A DNA stretch of 13,445 bases from assembly GCA_003446315.1 (NCBI GenBank), contig DMBA01000354.1:1-13445 (forward strand), in the 5' to 3' direction. A program made the translations under genes and the position numbers. Origin of the DNA: Ruminococcus sp. (GTDB taxonomy: Bacteria; Bacillota; Clostridia; Oscillospirales; Ruminococcaceae). Below the pieces are notes generated by a model. That model was given only the letters and a program-made list of their open reading frames with translations. It did not search any database and was not told the origin of the DNA. Position 1 is the stretch's first letter. Every line of letters begins with the position of its first letter. Below, in pieces: positions 1-6,702 of this stretch.

Positions 1-542
1 ATTGTTTTGACTTCTGCTGTCGGTCCATTCGAAGCATCGAAGAACGGATTATTTTCATCGACCTCAAAACCGGCGGAGAAATCGCCTGCTGCTGCCGATG
101 CAGTACCTGCGGGTGCGGAGACGGCATCATCAAATCCGGAGAGGAAATCAGATGCAGGTGTATCGCCGCGGAGGGAGGATGCTGCGACAGATTCCGTCTG
201 CGAAATAATGACTTCGCATGCGCCGTTGGAAGGACGCTCTGCAAGCAGAACGGCAATCTCCTCTTCTGTGGGCTGAACGACTGAATCATCAATGCACTGG
301 ATCTTAACCATTTGCTTTGCGATTGCACGCGGCGGCAGAGATTTCACAGCGATCCAGACAGGAGAAATGGTATCAATCTTGTCATCCTTTACGGTCAGGC
401 AGGTCAGACCTGTAATGATCTCATCATCGGATGTGACAATCAGACAAAGCTGAATATCGGAGACTGCGGATAGCTGGGGACGCGCATCCTGGATCACCAA
501 TTCGTATTCGATTGCCTTGCTGATAAGCGCTTCAAGTTCCAT
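1..542 (-). CDS. Hypothetical protein, last visible gene of the phosphorylation operon (3' end outside window)
   Basis: An open minus-strand frame starts with ATG at 542-540 and runs off the window edge after about 180 codons. The start is preceded by an AGGAAGG-type ribosome binding site and lies 37 bp after the phosphatase stop, so it is probably co-transcribed. I do not recognise the family. Residues 1-100 look like a small folded alpha/beta domain beginning MELEALISKA. From about residue 115 the protein is rich in Ala, Ser, Gly and acidic residues and looks disordered. This tail contains two similar short motifs, DFLSGFD (132-138) and DFSAGFE (154-160), then NNPFFD near 164-169. There is no signal peptide or membrane segment. 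Its place directly after kinase, VWA and phosphatase genes suggests a substrate or adaptor of that system, but this is inference. The C-terminus is missing, so later domains cannot be excluded. Confidence 0.8.
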   Translation of the reverse strand, partial: MELEALISKAIEYELVIQDARPQLSAVSDIQLCLIVTSDDEIITGLTCLTVKDDKIDTISPVWIAVKSLPPRAIAKQMVKIQCIDDSVVQPTEEEIAVLLAERPSNGACEVIISQTESVAASSLRGDTPASDFLSGFDDAVSAPAGTASAAAGDFSAGFEVDENNPFFDASNGPTAEVKT

Positions 543-579
543 ATGCTATTCCTTCCTTTCACTGTCGGTGTTTACCCGA

Positions 580-1491
580 TCAGATATTTTTCAGTTTTTC
601 CAATCGCTTTTTCTTGCGTTCAGCGGCTGTGTCTTTATATTCCTGCACCTTATTTTTCAGCATTTCCACATTTTCAGCAAGGCAATCCATATCACAGACG
701 CAGGCAAGAGAAATGTCATCCTCTGTACCGTAATGTGAACGCTTGGTCATATTCTTTTTCACAGAGGTTTCAAATGACTCAAGATTTTCAAGCTGACTTG
801 AAATAATCAGGTGATAGTCAAGGAAATCATCTTCATTGCTGAAAGATGTATACAGTCCGTCTGAGGATGCAAACACTGCGATCAGTTTTTTATCCGTCAC
901 AACAAAGCTGTTAAACATAGATGCGGCATTGCTGTTGCACATAGATGCGGTCATATTAGCCGGAGCCGATTCGTCATAATTCATCGGCATGACCGGTTCG
1001 CCGTCATCAAACAGTGCGACAAGGCTGCCGTCACCGATCTGAACACCGAACGTAAATCCTTTGCCGGCGATTGCGGCGACGAGTGTTGTGCCGTAATAAG
1101 ATTCAGGCGGGATTGCTTTGAACTCTTCGGTTGTGAATTTTTTCATTTCCTCTCGTGTGACCGGATGATCCGCCAGATGCTGCTGCACGCGGGCATTCCA
1201 GTTCACGATGATTTGTTTCTCAATGTTTTTCAGGATGAGCTTTGCATGATTCGGGAAATTGCTTTCGAATTTTTCCGGATCCATATAAAACCGCTTTACA
1301 GTTTCCAGCGCCGCTTTTACGGCAAATTCCGAGCCAAGGTGGCTTCTGAAATATTTTTTGCTGCCATGCCCGTCAGCAATGACTGCGATTGCGTAGCGCT
1401 CATGCACCTCAAATGCAGAATGATCCTGACAGACAAGCCCGCTTGCCACATGACTTGCGCCGATAACTGAATGGCTGAACCCGCCGAACAT
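580..1491 (-). CDS. PP2C-family serine/threonine protein phosphatase
   Basis: A 303-residue protein predicted to be a cytoplasmic metal-dependent phosphatase that removes phosphate from Ser/Thr residues. The PP2C signature residues are visible in order: an Asp in CQDHSAF (D23), the DGHG metal-binding motif (D40-G43), GTT (134-136), GDG (153-155), SSDG (D211) and GTEDDIS (D258/D259). These match the acidic metal-binding positions of the family, so it should be active. The last 30 residues are lysine/glutamate-rich and probably helical. The ATG is preceded by TAAGGAGG with nine bases of spacing. It sits 56 bp after the VWA gene and two genes after the kinase, which identifies it as the phosphatase of a TerY-P type kinase/VWA/PP2C triad. 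The natural opposing enzyme is the kinase at 2426-3769. No signal peptide is seen. Confidence 0.93.
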   Translation of the reverse strand: MFGGFSHSVIGASHVASGLVCQDHSAFEVHERYAIAVIADGHGSKKYFRSHLGSEFAVKAALETVKRFYMDPEKFESNFPNHAKLILKNIEKQIIVNWNARVQQHLADHPVTREEMKKFTTEEFKAIPPESYYGTTLVAAIAGKGFTFGVQIGDGSLVALFDDGEPVMPMNYDESAPANMTASMCNSNAASMFNSFVVTDKKLIAVFASSDGLYTSFSNEDDFLDYHLIISSQLENLESFETSVKKNMTKRSHYGTEDDISLACVCDMDCLAENVEMLKNKVQEYKDTAAERKKKRLEKLKNI

Positions 1492-1547
1492 CGCAATTTT
1501 CCTCCTTATAAAATATCATAATGCAGTGAGAGTCCGTTGTTCGGCAA

Positions 1548-2372
1548 TTACCAGCCTGTGTCAAAGGAAACTGCGTCTGCGTCACCGAGATTTGTCATAG
1601 AATCCTGAATCTGCTGTCCGAGGAGCTTTTGTTTTGCGGAACGAACTTCCTCAGAAGAAAGCTCATGATTGACATCATCGGAAAGCGTCATACTCTTACT
1701 GCCGATCTGTGCGGAAGTAACGGCAATAATCTTGATCATTTGTGCGAGCTGACCGCCGGAATACGCATGCACAACCGTATCTTTCGAGCCGGTAAATTCA
1801 GCAAGCATATCGTCATTCGCCTCATTGCCGATGCCCAGTGCAGCTTTCAGACCGAACTTATACCAGCTATTGGTTTGCAGCTCTGCGAGTGCAGGCTTAT
1901 AGTCGTCGGACGGATAGCCGTCAGTCATCAGGAAGATGACCGGTGCAAAGGACAGCGACGGAGAATTCAGGAAGCCGTTTCTGGACATTCTTGCAGAAAG
2001 CTCCTTAAATGCTTCGCCCATGCTGGTAACGCCGTCTGCACGAAGACGCGCCCACTCAAAGTCCTCGATCGGGATCGGTTCGGAATACATCCAGCGAACC
2101 TGCGTACCGAACGTCAGAACTGCGATCTTGACATCGGTATCCGCTTCACCGACGCGGCGGATCTCAGGAATCAGCTCTTCCATAACGGTATTCAATTCAC
2201 CCATTTTCTTGCCTTTCATACTTCCGGATGTATCAATCAGGAAGAAAATGACAAGGCTCTTTTTTGAAACACTGGTCGCACTCAGCGGATCATCGTCGTC
2301 AAAATCCAGAAGATCCTCAGCCGGCCGCGTGTTCTCCTTTTCCGGGCTCGATTTTGTATTTTCATTACTCAT
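1548..2372 (-). CDS. TerY-like von Willebrand factor A (VWA) domain protein
   Basis: A 274-residue cytoplasmic protein with one VWA domain at about residues 40-225. The metal-ion-dependent adhesion site is complete: DTSGS (D47, S49, S51), T116 in GVTSMGEAF, and D151 in LMTDGYPSDD. It should therefore bind a divalent cation and use it to hold a protein partner. The N-terminal 38 residues are charged and likely disordered, with an acidic run near 23-28. The C-terminal 45 residues form a charged tail ending in FDTGW. The TerY family of the tellurium-resistance/stress systems has this domain and usually neighbours a PP2C phosphatase and a kinase, exactly as here. An AAGGAG site lies eight bases before the ATG. 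I call it TerY-like, not terY, because no TerD, TerC or other ter genes are visible. Confidence 0.92.
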   Translation of the reverse strand: MSNENTKSSPEKENTRPAEDLLDFDDDDPLSATSVSKKSLVIFFLIDTSGSMKGKKMGELNTVMEELIPEIRRVGEADTDVKIAVLTFGTQVRWMYSEPIPIEDFEWARLRADGVTSMGEAFKELSARMSRNGFLNSPSLSFAPVIFLMTDGYPSDDYKPALAELQTNSWYKFGLKAALGIGNEANDDMLAEFTGSKDTVVHAYSGGQLAQMIKIIAVTSAQIGSKSMTLSDDVNHELSSEEVRSAKQKLLGQQIQDSMTNLGDADAVSFDTGW

Positions 2373-2425
2373 AGTGATTACTCCTTTTTCTGATAAGCGT
2401 TTTCATCTTACAACCCTGTCTGCTT

Positions 2426-3769
2426 TTACAGCGTTGCAGAAACTTCTCCGAAACGAATCTCTAATCCCTGCCAAACAGGGAATCCTTTTCCGGGCGGGAT
2501 CTCATAGAATTCGCCGTCCGGCATTTTTGCCTGCCATGTTTTTGTTGAGGAATTCTTGAAGCCGAGCACGCCGGGCTTTAAGCGGTTTTCGACAAGCTCT
2601 CCGGCGATGCTCTGAAAATCTTCAGAGTCGGGATCTATTTCACATTCATAGAATACACAGCCGAGATAAAGCGGCATGCGATAATTGCGGTTGCTGAACT
2701 TGAGTGTACCGAACAATGCACCGCACTTGGGGCATTTGAAGGTTTTGATATCGGGACGCTCGAACATGCAGGAGAAATTGGTTCTGCCGCACTCACACTG
2801 GATAATCTCCGAGCGCAGGCGAATAAACAGCTTTTGCCATTCATTTTCAATGATACGCTTATTGGGGTCTGTGATGCCCGCGGTAAAGGAACGGATGAAT
2901 GCTTCCTTTACATAATCCGGATAAATTCTCCAGAACTTGATGACATTATCATGAATGCCGCGGACAGGGCGGTTGCTGTTGTCATCGGGGTCATACACAA
3001 AGACCGCGTTCTGACCGTAATGCTTCAGCTCAGAGGATTCTGTCAGGCAGACATCCTTCACGACCTTTTCGCCTTCCATCGGATCTCCGCGGAACAGCAG
3101 CTTGAACAGCACGACTGCGAGGGAATATTTATCCGTCTGGACATTCGGCTTTGCAACGCCTCTGACGACTTCCGGAGCCATATATCCGGGTTTACCGCCG
3201 ATACCGAAGTTACTGCCGTCCGGTGCGATGTTATCGCAGTCACAGACGAGGACAGCGCCGGTATCCACATTGATGAAGAAGCCGCCGTCGTTCAAGTCCT
3301 GATAGCTCTTTCCGGCTCTGTGGAGCTGACGGAACGCATTGACGATATTGATGACGGCTGTCACCATTGCATAGAGGCTGGTGAATCGGACGGGCTTTTT
3401 GGTAGAACGTCCGGTCAGCGGATCAACTGATAACTTATATGTATTCAGGATATCCACAAAGGAATCGAAGCTCTCCGGTTTCACTTCCATCAAATATCCG
3501 AACGTGCCGTCTTCGTTTTCTTTTGTGAGGTATTTCGGCCAAAGGAACTTATTGCTTGGCGGGCCGTCGCTGATGTTGTTTTTGATATTCTGGCGGAACG
3601 CTTTCGGATTTCGTATCTTATCGACATCGTACCATTTCAATGCCCATTTCATACCGTTATAGCGCACCAGATAAACAACACCCTGACCGCCGCTGCCGAT
3701 GACTCCGAGCACCTGTGCGCGGCCGCCGTATTCCATTTCGACTTCCTGACCGATTGCAAGCTCAACCAT
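2426..3769 (-). CDS. Divergent eukaryotic-like protein kinase with zinc ribbon (TerY-P triad kinase)
   Basis: A 447-residue predicted Ser/Thr kinase. The nucleotide-binding loop is GSGGQGVVY (25-33), with the lysine at K45 in WALKW. The catalytic loop reads YQDLNDGGFF with D158 as the likely base; the usual HRD histidine and arginine are Y and Q, and the usual Asn is replaced by Gly (G163). The DFG motif is replaced by DCDN (D177-N180). The APE motif (198-200) and the Asp of TDKYSLAVV (D213) are kept. A four-cysteine zinc ribbon follows (C325, C327, C346, C349). The final 90 residues look beta-rich, with a PDG...PPGKGFPVWQGLEIRFG stretch that may be a small FHA-like or phosphate-sensing module; this is a guess. 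GGGGAGG precedes the start by ten bases. It lies 53 bp upstream of the VWA gene. Kinase activity is likely but unproven because of the altered motifs. Confidence 0.9.
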   Translation of the reverse strand: MVELAIGQEVEMEYGGRAQVLGVIGSGGQGVVYLVRYNGMKWALKWYDVDKIRNPKAFRQNIKNNISDGPPSNKFLWPKYLTKENEDGTFGYLMEVKPESFDSFVDILNTYKLSVDPLTGRSTKKPVRFTSLYAMVTAVINIVNAFRQLHRAGKSYQDLNDGGFFINVDTGAVLVCDCDNIAPDGSNFGIGGKPGYMAPEVVRGVAKPNVQTDKYSLAVVLFKLLFRGDPMEGEKVVKDVCLTESSELKHYGQNAVFVYDPDDNSNRPVRGIHDNVIKFWRIYPDYVKEAFIRSFTAGITDPNKRIIENEWQKLFIRLRSEIIQCECGRTNFSCMFERPDIKTFKCPKCGALFGTLKFSNRNYRMPLYLGCVFYECEIDPDSEDFQSIAGELVENRLKPGVLGFKNSSTKTWQAKMPDGEFYEIPPGKGFPVWQGLEIRFGEVSATL

Positions 3770-3858
3770 CTGTTTTTATCCTCCCCTGTCAAAAATCAGA
3801 ATATTAGGGTGTAAATGTATACTGCATCCGATCTCCGAACGGGATGCGGAGCCGGTTG

Positions 3859-4917
3859 TTACTGTACTTTGCCGGGGTGATAAGTTTCCCACGGGATTGC
3901 ATTGCTGAGGCAGTATTTATATACATACGAATTCTCGACACACCGGATGGTGAGACGCGGACAGTATGCAAATGCATTTTTATCAATGAACTTGACGCTT
4001 TGCGGAAGCGTCAGTTTCCGGAGTTTTTCGCAGCCGGCAAATGCCTGTTCTCCGATGCTGCTGACGGTATCCGGAATCTCAACGATCTCCAGGCTCTTGC
4101 AGTAAAGGAATGTACTGTCGGCAATTTCCATGATGCCGTGCGGCAGGGTGATGCCTGCGAGCCGTTCGCACTGGATAAACGCAGCTTTTCCGATCAGGCG
4201 GAGTGATTCCGGCAGCTCGATCAGGCGCAGATGCTTACATTCCGAGAATGCATATTCACCGATCGCAAGCAAGGAATCCGGCAGTTTGACGGAGCGCAGA
4301 TTGCCGAATCCGTCGAAGCAGAAATCCTCGATCTTGGTGCAGCCGTCCGGAATGATGATATTCCGTGCAAGGATCCGGTATCTGGAAGCTGCGGAACGGG
4401 TGAATACATCATCGTTTACGCTGACGGTACGCTGTTTTTCCTGTTTTTCTTCCTTTTCGATCTCCTCGGGCTCTTTCAGCCGCAGGGGGGAATCATAGGG
4501 CCAGCCCAGCATAAATGTCAGACACGCAAGCACAAATTCGGCTGCGTTTTCTGACAGGAATTTCTCGCCGAGCATGATGCTTTTGGCTTTTGTCGCTGCC
4601 ATTTCATGGTTCTGCTGTTCAGAGAGCAGAACGCCCAGAATATTATCTTTGACCATTGTACGAAGCAGTTTGCACTCTTTATCGTATTCCGATATATAAT
4701 CGTTCAACAGCGCGGTGAAGCGCATTTCGTCAAACATCAGGCTGTTCCCATATTTAATGAACAAAGAGTCCTTGTGCTCCTTGATCAGTGCTTTTAGCTG
4801 CTGCTGAATATATTTTGTATTTTCAAAGCCCACAATATTCTGGAGAACAGGGGCTCCGCATGCCGGACAGGATATGCTGCTCGGCGGAAGCTCTGCATGA
4901 CATTTCTCACACTGCAT
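3859..4917 (-). CDS. Zinc-ribbon / BspA-type leucine-rich-repeat protein, first gene of the phosphorylation operon
   Basis: A 352-residue protein. The start is placed at the ATG at 4917-4915 because an AGGAG site lies eight bases upstream and the protein then opens with a zinc ribbon (C3, C6, C17, C20). The frame stays open another 80 codons upstream, but that part crosses the promoter. Residues 30-140 are predicted helical and unrecognised; 145-165 are very charged. Residues 186-327 hold about six BspA/LRR_5-type repeats of roughly 23 residues, each with an LP or IP step, then I...AF..C..L. These repeats form a protein-binding solenoid. There is no signal peptide, unlike most surface BspA proteins, so it should be cytoplasmic. 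It heads the operon 89 bp upstream of the kinase gene and may be a scaffold or target recogniser for the kinase (inference). Confidence 0.88.
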   Translation of the reverse strand: MQCEKCHAELPPSSISCPACGAPVLQNIVGFENTKYIQQQLKALIKEHKDSLFIKYGNSLMFDEMRFTALLNDYISEYDKECKLLRTMVKDNILGVLLSEQQNHEMAATKAKSIMLGEKFLSENAAEFVLACLTFMLGWPYDSPLRLKEPEEIEKEEKQEKQRTVSVNDDVFTRSAASRYRILARNIIIPDGCTKIEDFCFDGFGNLRSVKLPDSLLAIGEYAFSECKHLRLIELPESLRLIGKAAFIQCERLAGITLPHGIMEIADSTFLYCKSLEIVEIPDTVSSIGEQAFAGCEKLRKLTLPQSVKFIDKNAFAYCPRLTIRCVENSYVYKYCLSNAIPWETYHPGKVQ

Positions 4918-4935
4918 GGTTTTATCTCCTGACTT

Positions 4936-4981
4936 CAATTTGAATGCCGATCCGGTTGCAATTTGAATGCCGTTCCGGTTG
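4936..4981 (-). repeat. 23-bp tandem direct repeat in the leader of the phosphorylation operon
   Basis: Two head-to-tail copies, 4936-4958 and 4959-4981, differ at one base only (A at 4950, T at 4973). Each plus-strand copy starts CAATTTGAATGCCG and ends TCCGGTTG. They lie between the predicted transcription start (near 5029) and the ribosome binding site of the LRR gene, so both would be transcribed into the untranslated leader. They could be paired binding sites for a protein or RNA, or a recent slippage duplication. Confidence 0.9.
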
Positions 4982-5035
4982 CGCCGAACGCTTGCGGAAG
5001 AACCGTTTTGCAGGGCGCAGATATACCTGTTTTGT

Positions 5036-5064
5036 ATTATAGCACGTTTTTTTTGGATTGTCAA
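5036..5064 (-). promoter_or_regulatory. Sigma-A promoter P1 of the phosphorylation operon
   Basis: On the minus strand a perfect -35 TTGACA (5064-5059) and a perfect -10 TATAAT (5041-5036) are separated by 17 bp. Transcription should start near 5029, giving a leader of about 112 nt before the LRR-protein start at 4917. Both hexamers match the consensus, so the basal strength should be high unless a repressor acts. Confidence 0.88.
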
Positions 5065-5080
5065 GTAATCAGTGAAAATC

Positions 5081-5109
5081 AGTATATCATTGCGGCAAGA
5101 TTGAATCAA
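5081..5109 (-). promoter_or_regulatory. Possible second promoter P2 of the phosphorylation operon
   Basis: On the minus strand TTGATT (5109-5104) and TATACT (5086-5081) are 17 bp apart, 45 bp upstream of P1. Each hexamer departs from consensus, so this is weaker and less certain than P1. If used, it gives a leader of about 155 nt. Confidence 0.45.
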
Positions 5110-5187
5110 GATAAACAAAATGCGATTTTTTCGCAATCTGCGTGCATTTGGCTGCATACACTATACAGAAAGTTATAAATTTCGGCG

Positions 5188-5204
5188 ATTTTACAAAGTA
5201 AAAT
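5188..5204. promoter_or_regulatory. 17-bp perfect palindrome, possible operator between divergent promoters
   Basis: ATTTTAC and GTAAAAT are perfect inverted copies around a central AAA. The site lies about 80 bp upstream of the minus-strand P2 and about 70 bp upstream of the plus-strand promoter. The size and symmetry suit a dimeric regulator. I could not match it to a Fur, PerR, Rex, CcpA or BirA consensus. The surrounding AT-rich DNA makes a chance origin possible. Confidence 0.4.
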
Positions 5205-5273
5205 GTGTTTAACGTTGTGTAGTATGCACAAAAAAATATGCAAAAAATTGGCGGCAATAAGATGCGAACACCC

Positions 5274-5302
5274 TTGAAATTTCTTTCATTTTGTGTTATT
5301 AT
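5274..5302 (+). promoter_or_regulatory. Extended -10 promoter of the binding-protein/GGDEF operon
   Basis: TTGAAA (5274-5279) and TATTAT (5297-5302) are 17 bp apart, and TG at 5294-5295 sits one base before the -10, an extended -10 element. Transcription should start near 5309, giving a leader of about 134 nt before the lipoprotein gene. Confidence 0.75.
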
Positions 5303-5326
5303 ATATATGTAATCAATCAGCGGCGC

Positions 5327-5385
5327 GAGATTTGTCTGGGAGAAAATTGCGAAGAACCAATGTTCATCGTGATTTTCTGAATCTC
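5327..5385 (+). promoter_or_regulatory. Structured 5' leader hairpin of the binding-protein/GGDEF operon
   Basis: The core hairpin spans 5341-5378: AGAAAAT pairs with ATTTTCT, TGCGA with TCGTG (two G-U pairs), then one A-A mismatch, GAAC with GTTC, and a CAAT loop. That is 16 pairs. A further helix GAGAT (5327-5331) with ATCTC (5381-5385) closes around it. No T-tract follows, so it is not a terminator. It lies inside the predicted leader, 58 nt before the ATG. I do not recognise a known riboswitch class. Confidence 0.6.
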
Positions 5386-5442
5386 ATGGATGCGGTTGAA
5401 TTGTAAACCCTGTGTATAATATTTATAGGAGGATGCTATTTT

Positions 5443-6702
5443 ATGGATGCGAAGAGAAAAAGACTCTTTCATCGGATTGCTGCATGTTGTATGTCACTGG
5501 TACTGACGGCATCGCTGACTGCGTGCGGCAGTTCGGAGCGAAAAATCGCAGGCGTTGTTGCCGGTATGGATCTCAAAGTTGCTGTAATCGGACAGTCGGA
5601 AGGTATCCAGTTCTGGGATTATGTACGCGACGGCGCTGAGCAGGCAGGCGAGGAATTCGGCTACAATGTCAACTATGTGAACGCAAGCGCTATTACAGAT
5701 GTAGAGGGACAGATTCAACTCGTTCGTGACGCAATCAATGACGGTGTCAACGCAATTGTAGTTGCACCGAATGACCAGGATGCGCTGAACGATGTGCTCC
5801 GTGATGCACTCGATGCAGGAATCCATGTTCTCACAATTGATGCTGATGTGACTTTCGGCGGCCGCGAAAGCTATATCGGCACACAGAACTTTGCCGGCGG
5901 CGCAATGGCAGCCCGTCAGGCTGCGCAGTTCCTGACAACTGAAAAGGATAAGGCTGCGATCATCGGTCACTCCGATAAGGCTTCCAGTGCGCAGGAACGT
6001 GTGGAAGGCTTCCGTACCGTTCTGACTTCCATCATCAATCAGATGAATGCTGCGAAATTGCAGGCACAGGCTGATATGGCTGCTTCACACGGTGCAAATA
6101 CGCAGACAGATGAAGGCAATGCCGATGAGAATCAGAATGCCGGTGCTCCTGAAGGTGCAGGCGCAGAGCAGGGCGGTGCTCCCGAAGGCGCAGGTGCTCC
6201 GCAGGGCGGCGCTCCCGCAGGCGCACAGCAGGGCGGTGCTCCTTCCGCTTCCAAGGATATCCCGCAGCTCAATCCGATCGCTTCTCTCCAGTACTGCGAC
6301 GGTGATGCTGACATTGCAAAACAACAGGCAAGAGAGCTTTTGTCGGAAAATGAAAACATCAAGGTGATCTACACAACAAATGAGCGTTCTACGATCGGTG
6401 TGTGTGAGGCAGTCGAGGAGCTCGGACTCTCCGGACAGGTTCAGGTTATCGGCTTTAACTCCAACTCGTCTGAGATCAATTATATCAAGTCCGGTACTCT
6501 GACCGGTACCATCATTCAGAACCCCTACAACATGGGCTACCTTGGCGTGTTCTATGCCGGTAAGCTCGCTGCGGGCGAAAGTGTTTCAAAGGCAGTTGAT
6601 ACAGGTGTTACCTATGTCAATGCAGAAAACCTGAATAATGACGAGATCCAGTTGATGCTTGATCCGGTCAACTATTTGAAGGGGGTCTCTGATAATGGCT
6701 AA
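5443..6702 (+). CDS. Lipoprotein periplasmic-binding-protein-like (sugar-binding, Peripla_BP_4 type) protein
   Basis: A 419-residue predicted surface lipoprotein. Residues 1-27 are a signal peptide with a basic start and the lipobox LTAC, so C28 should be lipidated. The mature part follows the two-lobe fold of ribose/sugar-binding proteins: a VAVIGQSEGIQFWDYVRDG opening strand and helix, NAIVVAPNDQDAL, VLTIDADV, the YIGTQNF and VEGFRTVL segments, then IKVIYTTNERSTIGVCEAVEELG and VQVIGFNSNS. A low-complexity insertion rich in Gly, Ala, Pro, Glu and Gln interrupts the fold at about residues 215-270. AGGAGG (5427-5432) precedes the ATG by ten bases. Its last 8 bases overlap the GGDEF gene, implying translational coupling. 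No ABC permease or ATPase gene is nearby, so it probably presents a ligand to the membrane GGDEF protein. The ligand is unknown. Confidence 0.88.
   Translation: MDAKRKRLFHRIAACCMSLVLTASLTACGSSERKIAGVVAGMDLKVAVIGQSEGIQFWDYVRDGAEQAGEEFGYNVNYVNASAITDVEGQIQLVRDAINDGVNAIVVAPNDQDALNDVLRDALDAGIHVLTIDADVTFGGRESYIGTQNFAGGAMAARQAAQFLTTEKDKAAIIGHSDKASSAQERVEGFRTVLTSIINQMNAAKLQAQADMAASHGANTQTDEGNADENQNAGAPEGAGAEQGGAPEGAGAPQGGAPAGAQQGGAPSASKDIPQLNPIASLQYCDGDADIAKQQARELLSENENIKVIYTTNERSTIGVCEAVEELGLSGQVQVIGFNSNSSEINYIKSGTLTGTIIQNPYNMGYLGVFYAGKLAAGESVSKAVDTGVTYVNAENLNNDEIQLMLDPVNYLKGVSDNG
6142..6242 (+). repeat. Gly/Ala/Pro/Glu/Gln-rich in-frame repeats within the binding-protein gene
   Basis: About four imperfect in-frame copies of a unit encoding GGAPEGAG- or GGAPAGAQQ-like peptides lie at residues 234-267. 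The GC content is visibly higher than in the flanking sequence. Third-position variation between copies suggests the array is not brand new. Confidence 0.85.

Noticed and set aside
1548..2372. A tellurium-resistance (ter) operon.
   Set aside because: Only the VWA/PP2C/kinase triad is present; no TerD-type, TerC-type or TerB-type gene is visible in the window.
4918..5157. An 80-codon N-terminal extension of the LRR protein.
   Set aside because: It crosses the consensus promoter P1 and the tandem repeat, and a good ribosome binding site precedes the ATG at 4917, where the zinc ribbon begins.
5411..5420. A perfect TATAAT just upstream of the binding-protein gene.
   Set aside because: No -35 lies at proper spacing, and transcription would begin on the ribosome binding site itself; the promoter at 5274-5302 is better placed.
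5309..5442. A c-di-GMP riboswitch in front of the GGDEF operon.
   Set aside because: The conserved GEMM-type core segments and paired-stem arrangement are not visible in the leader.
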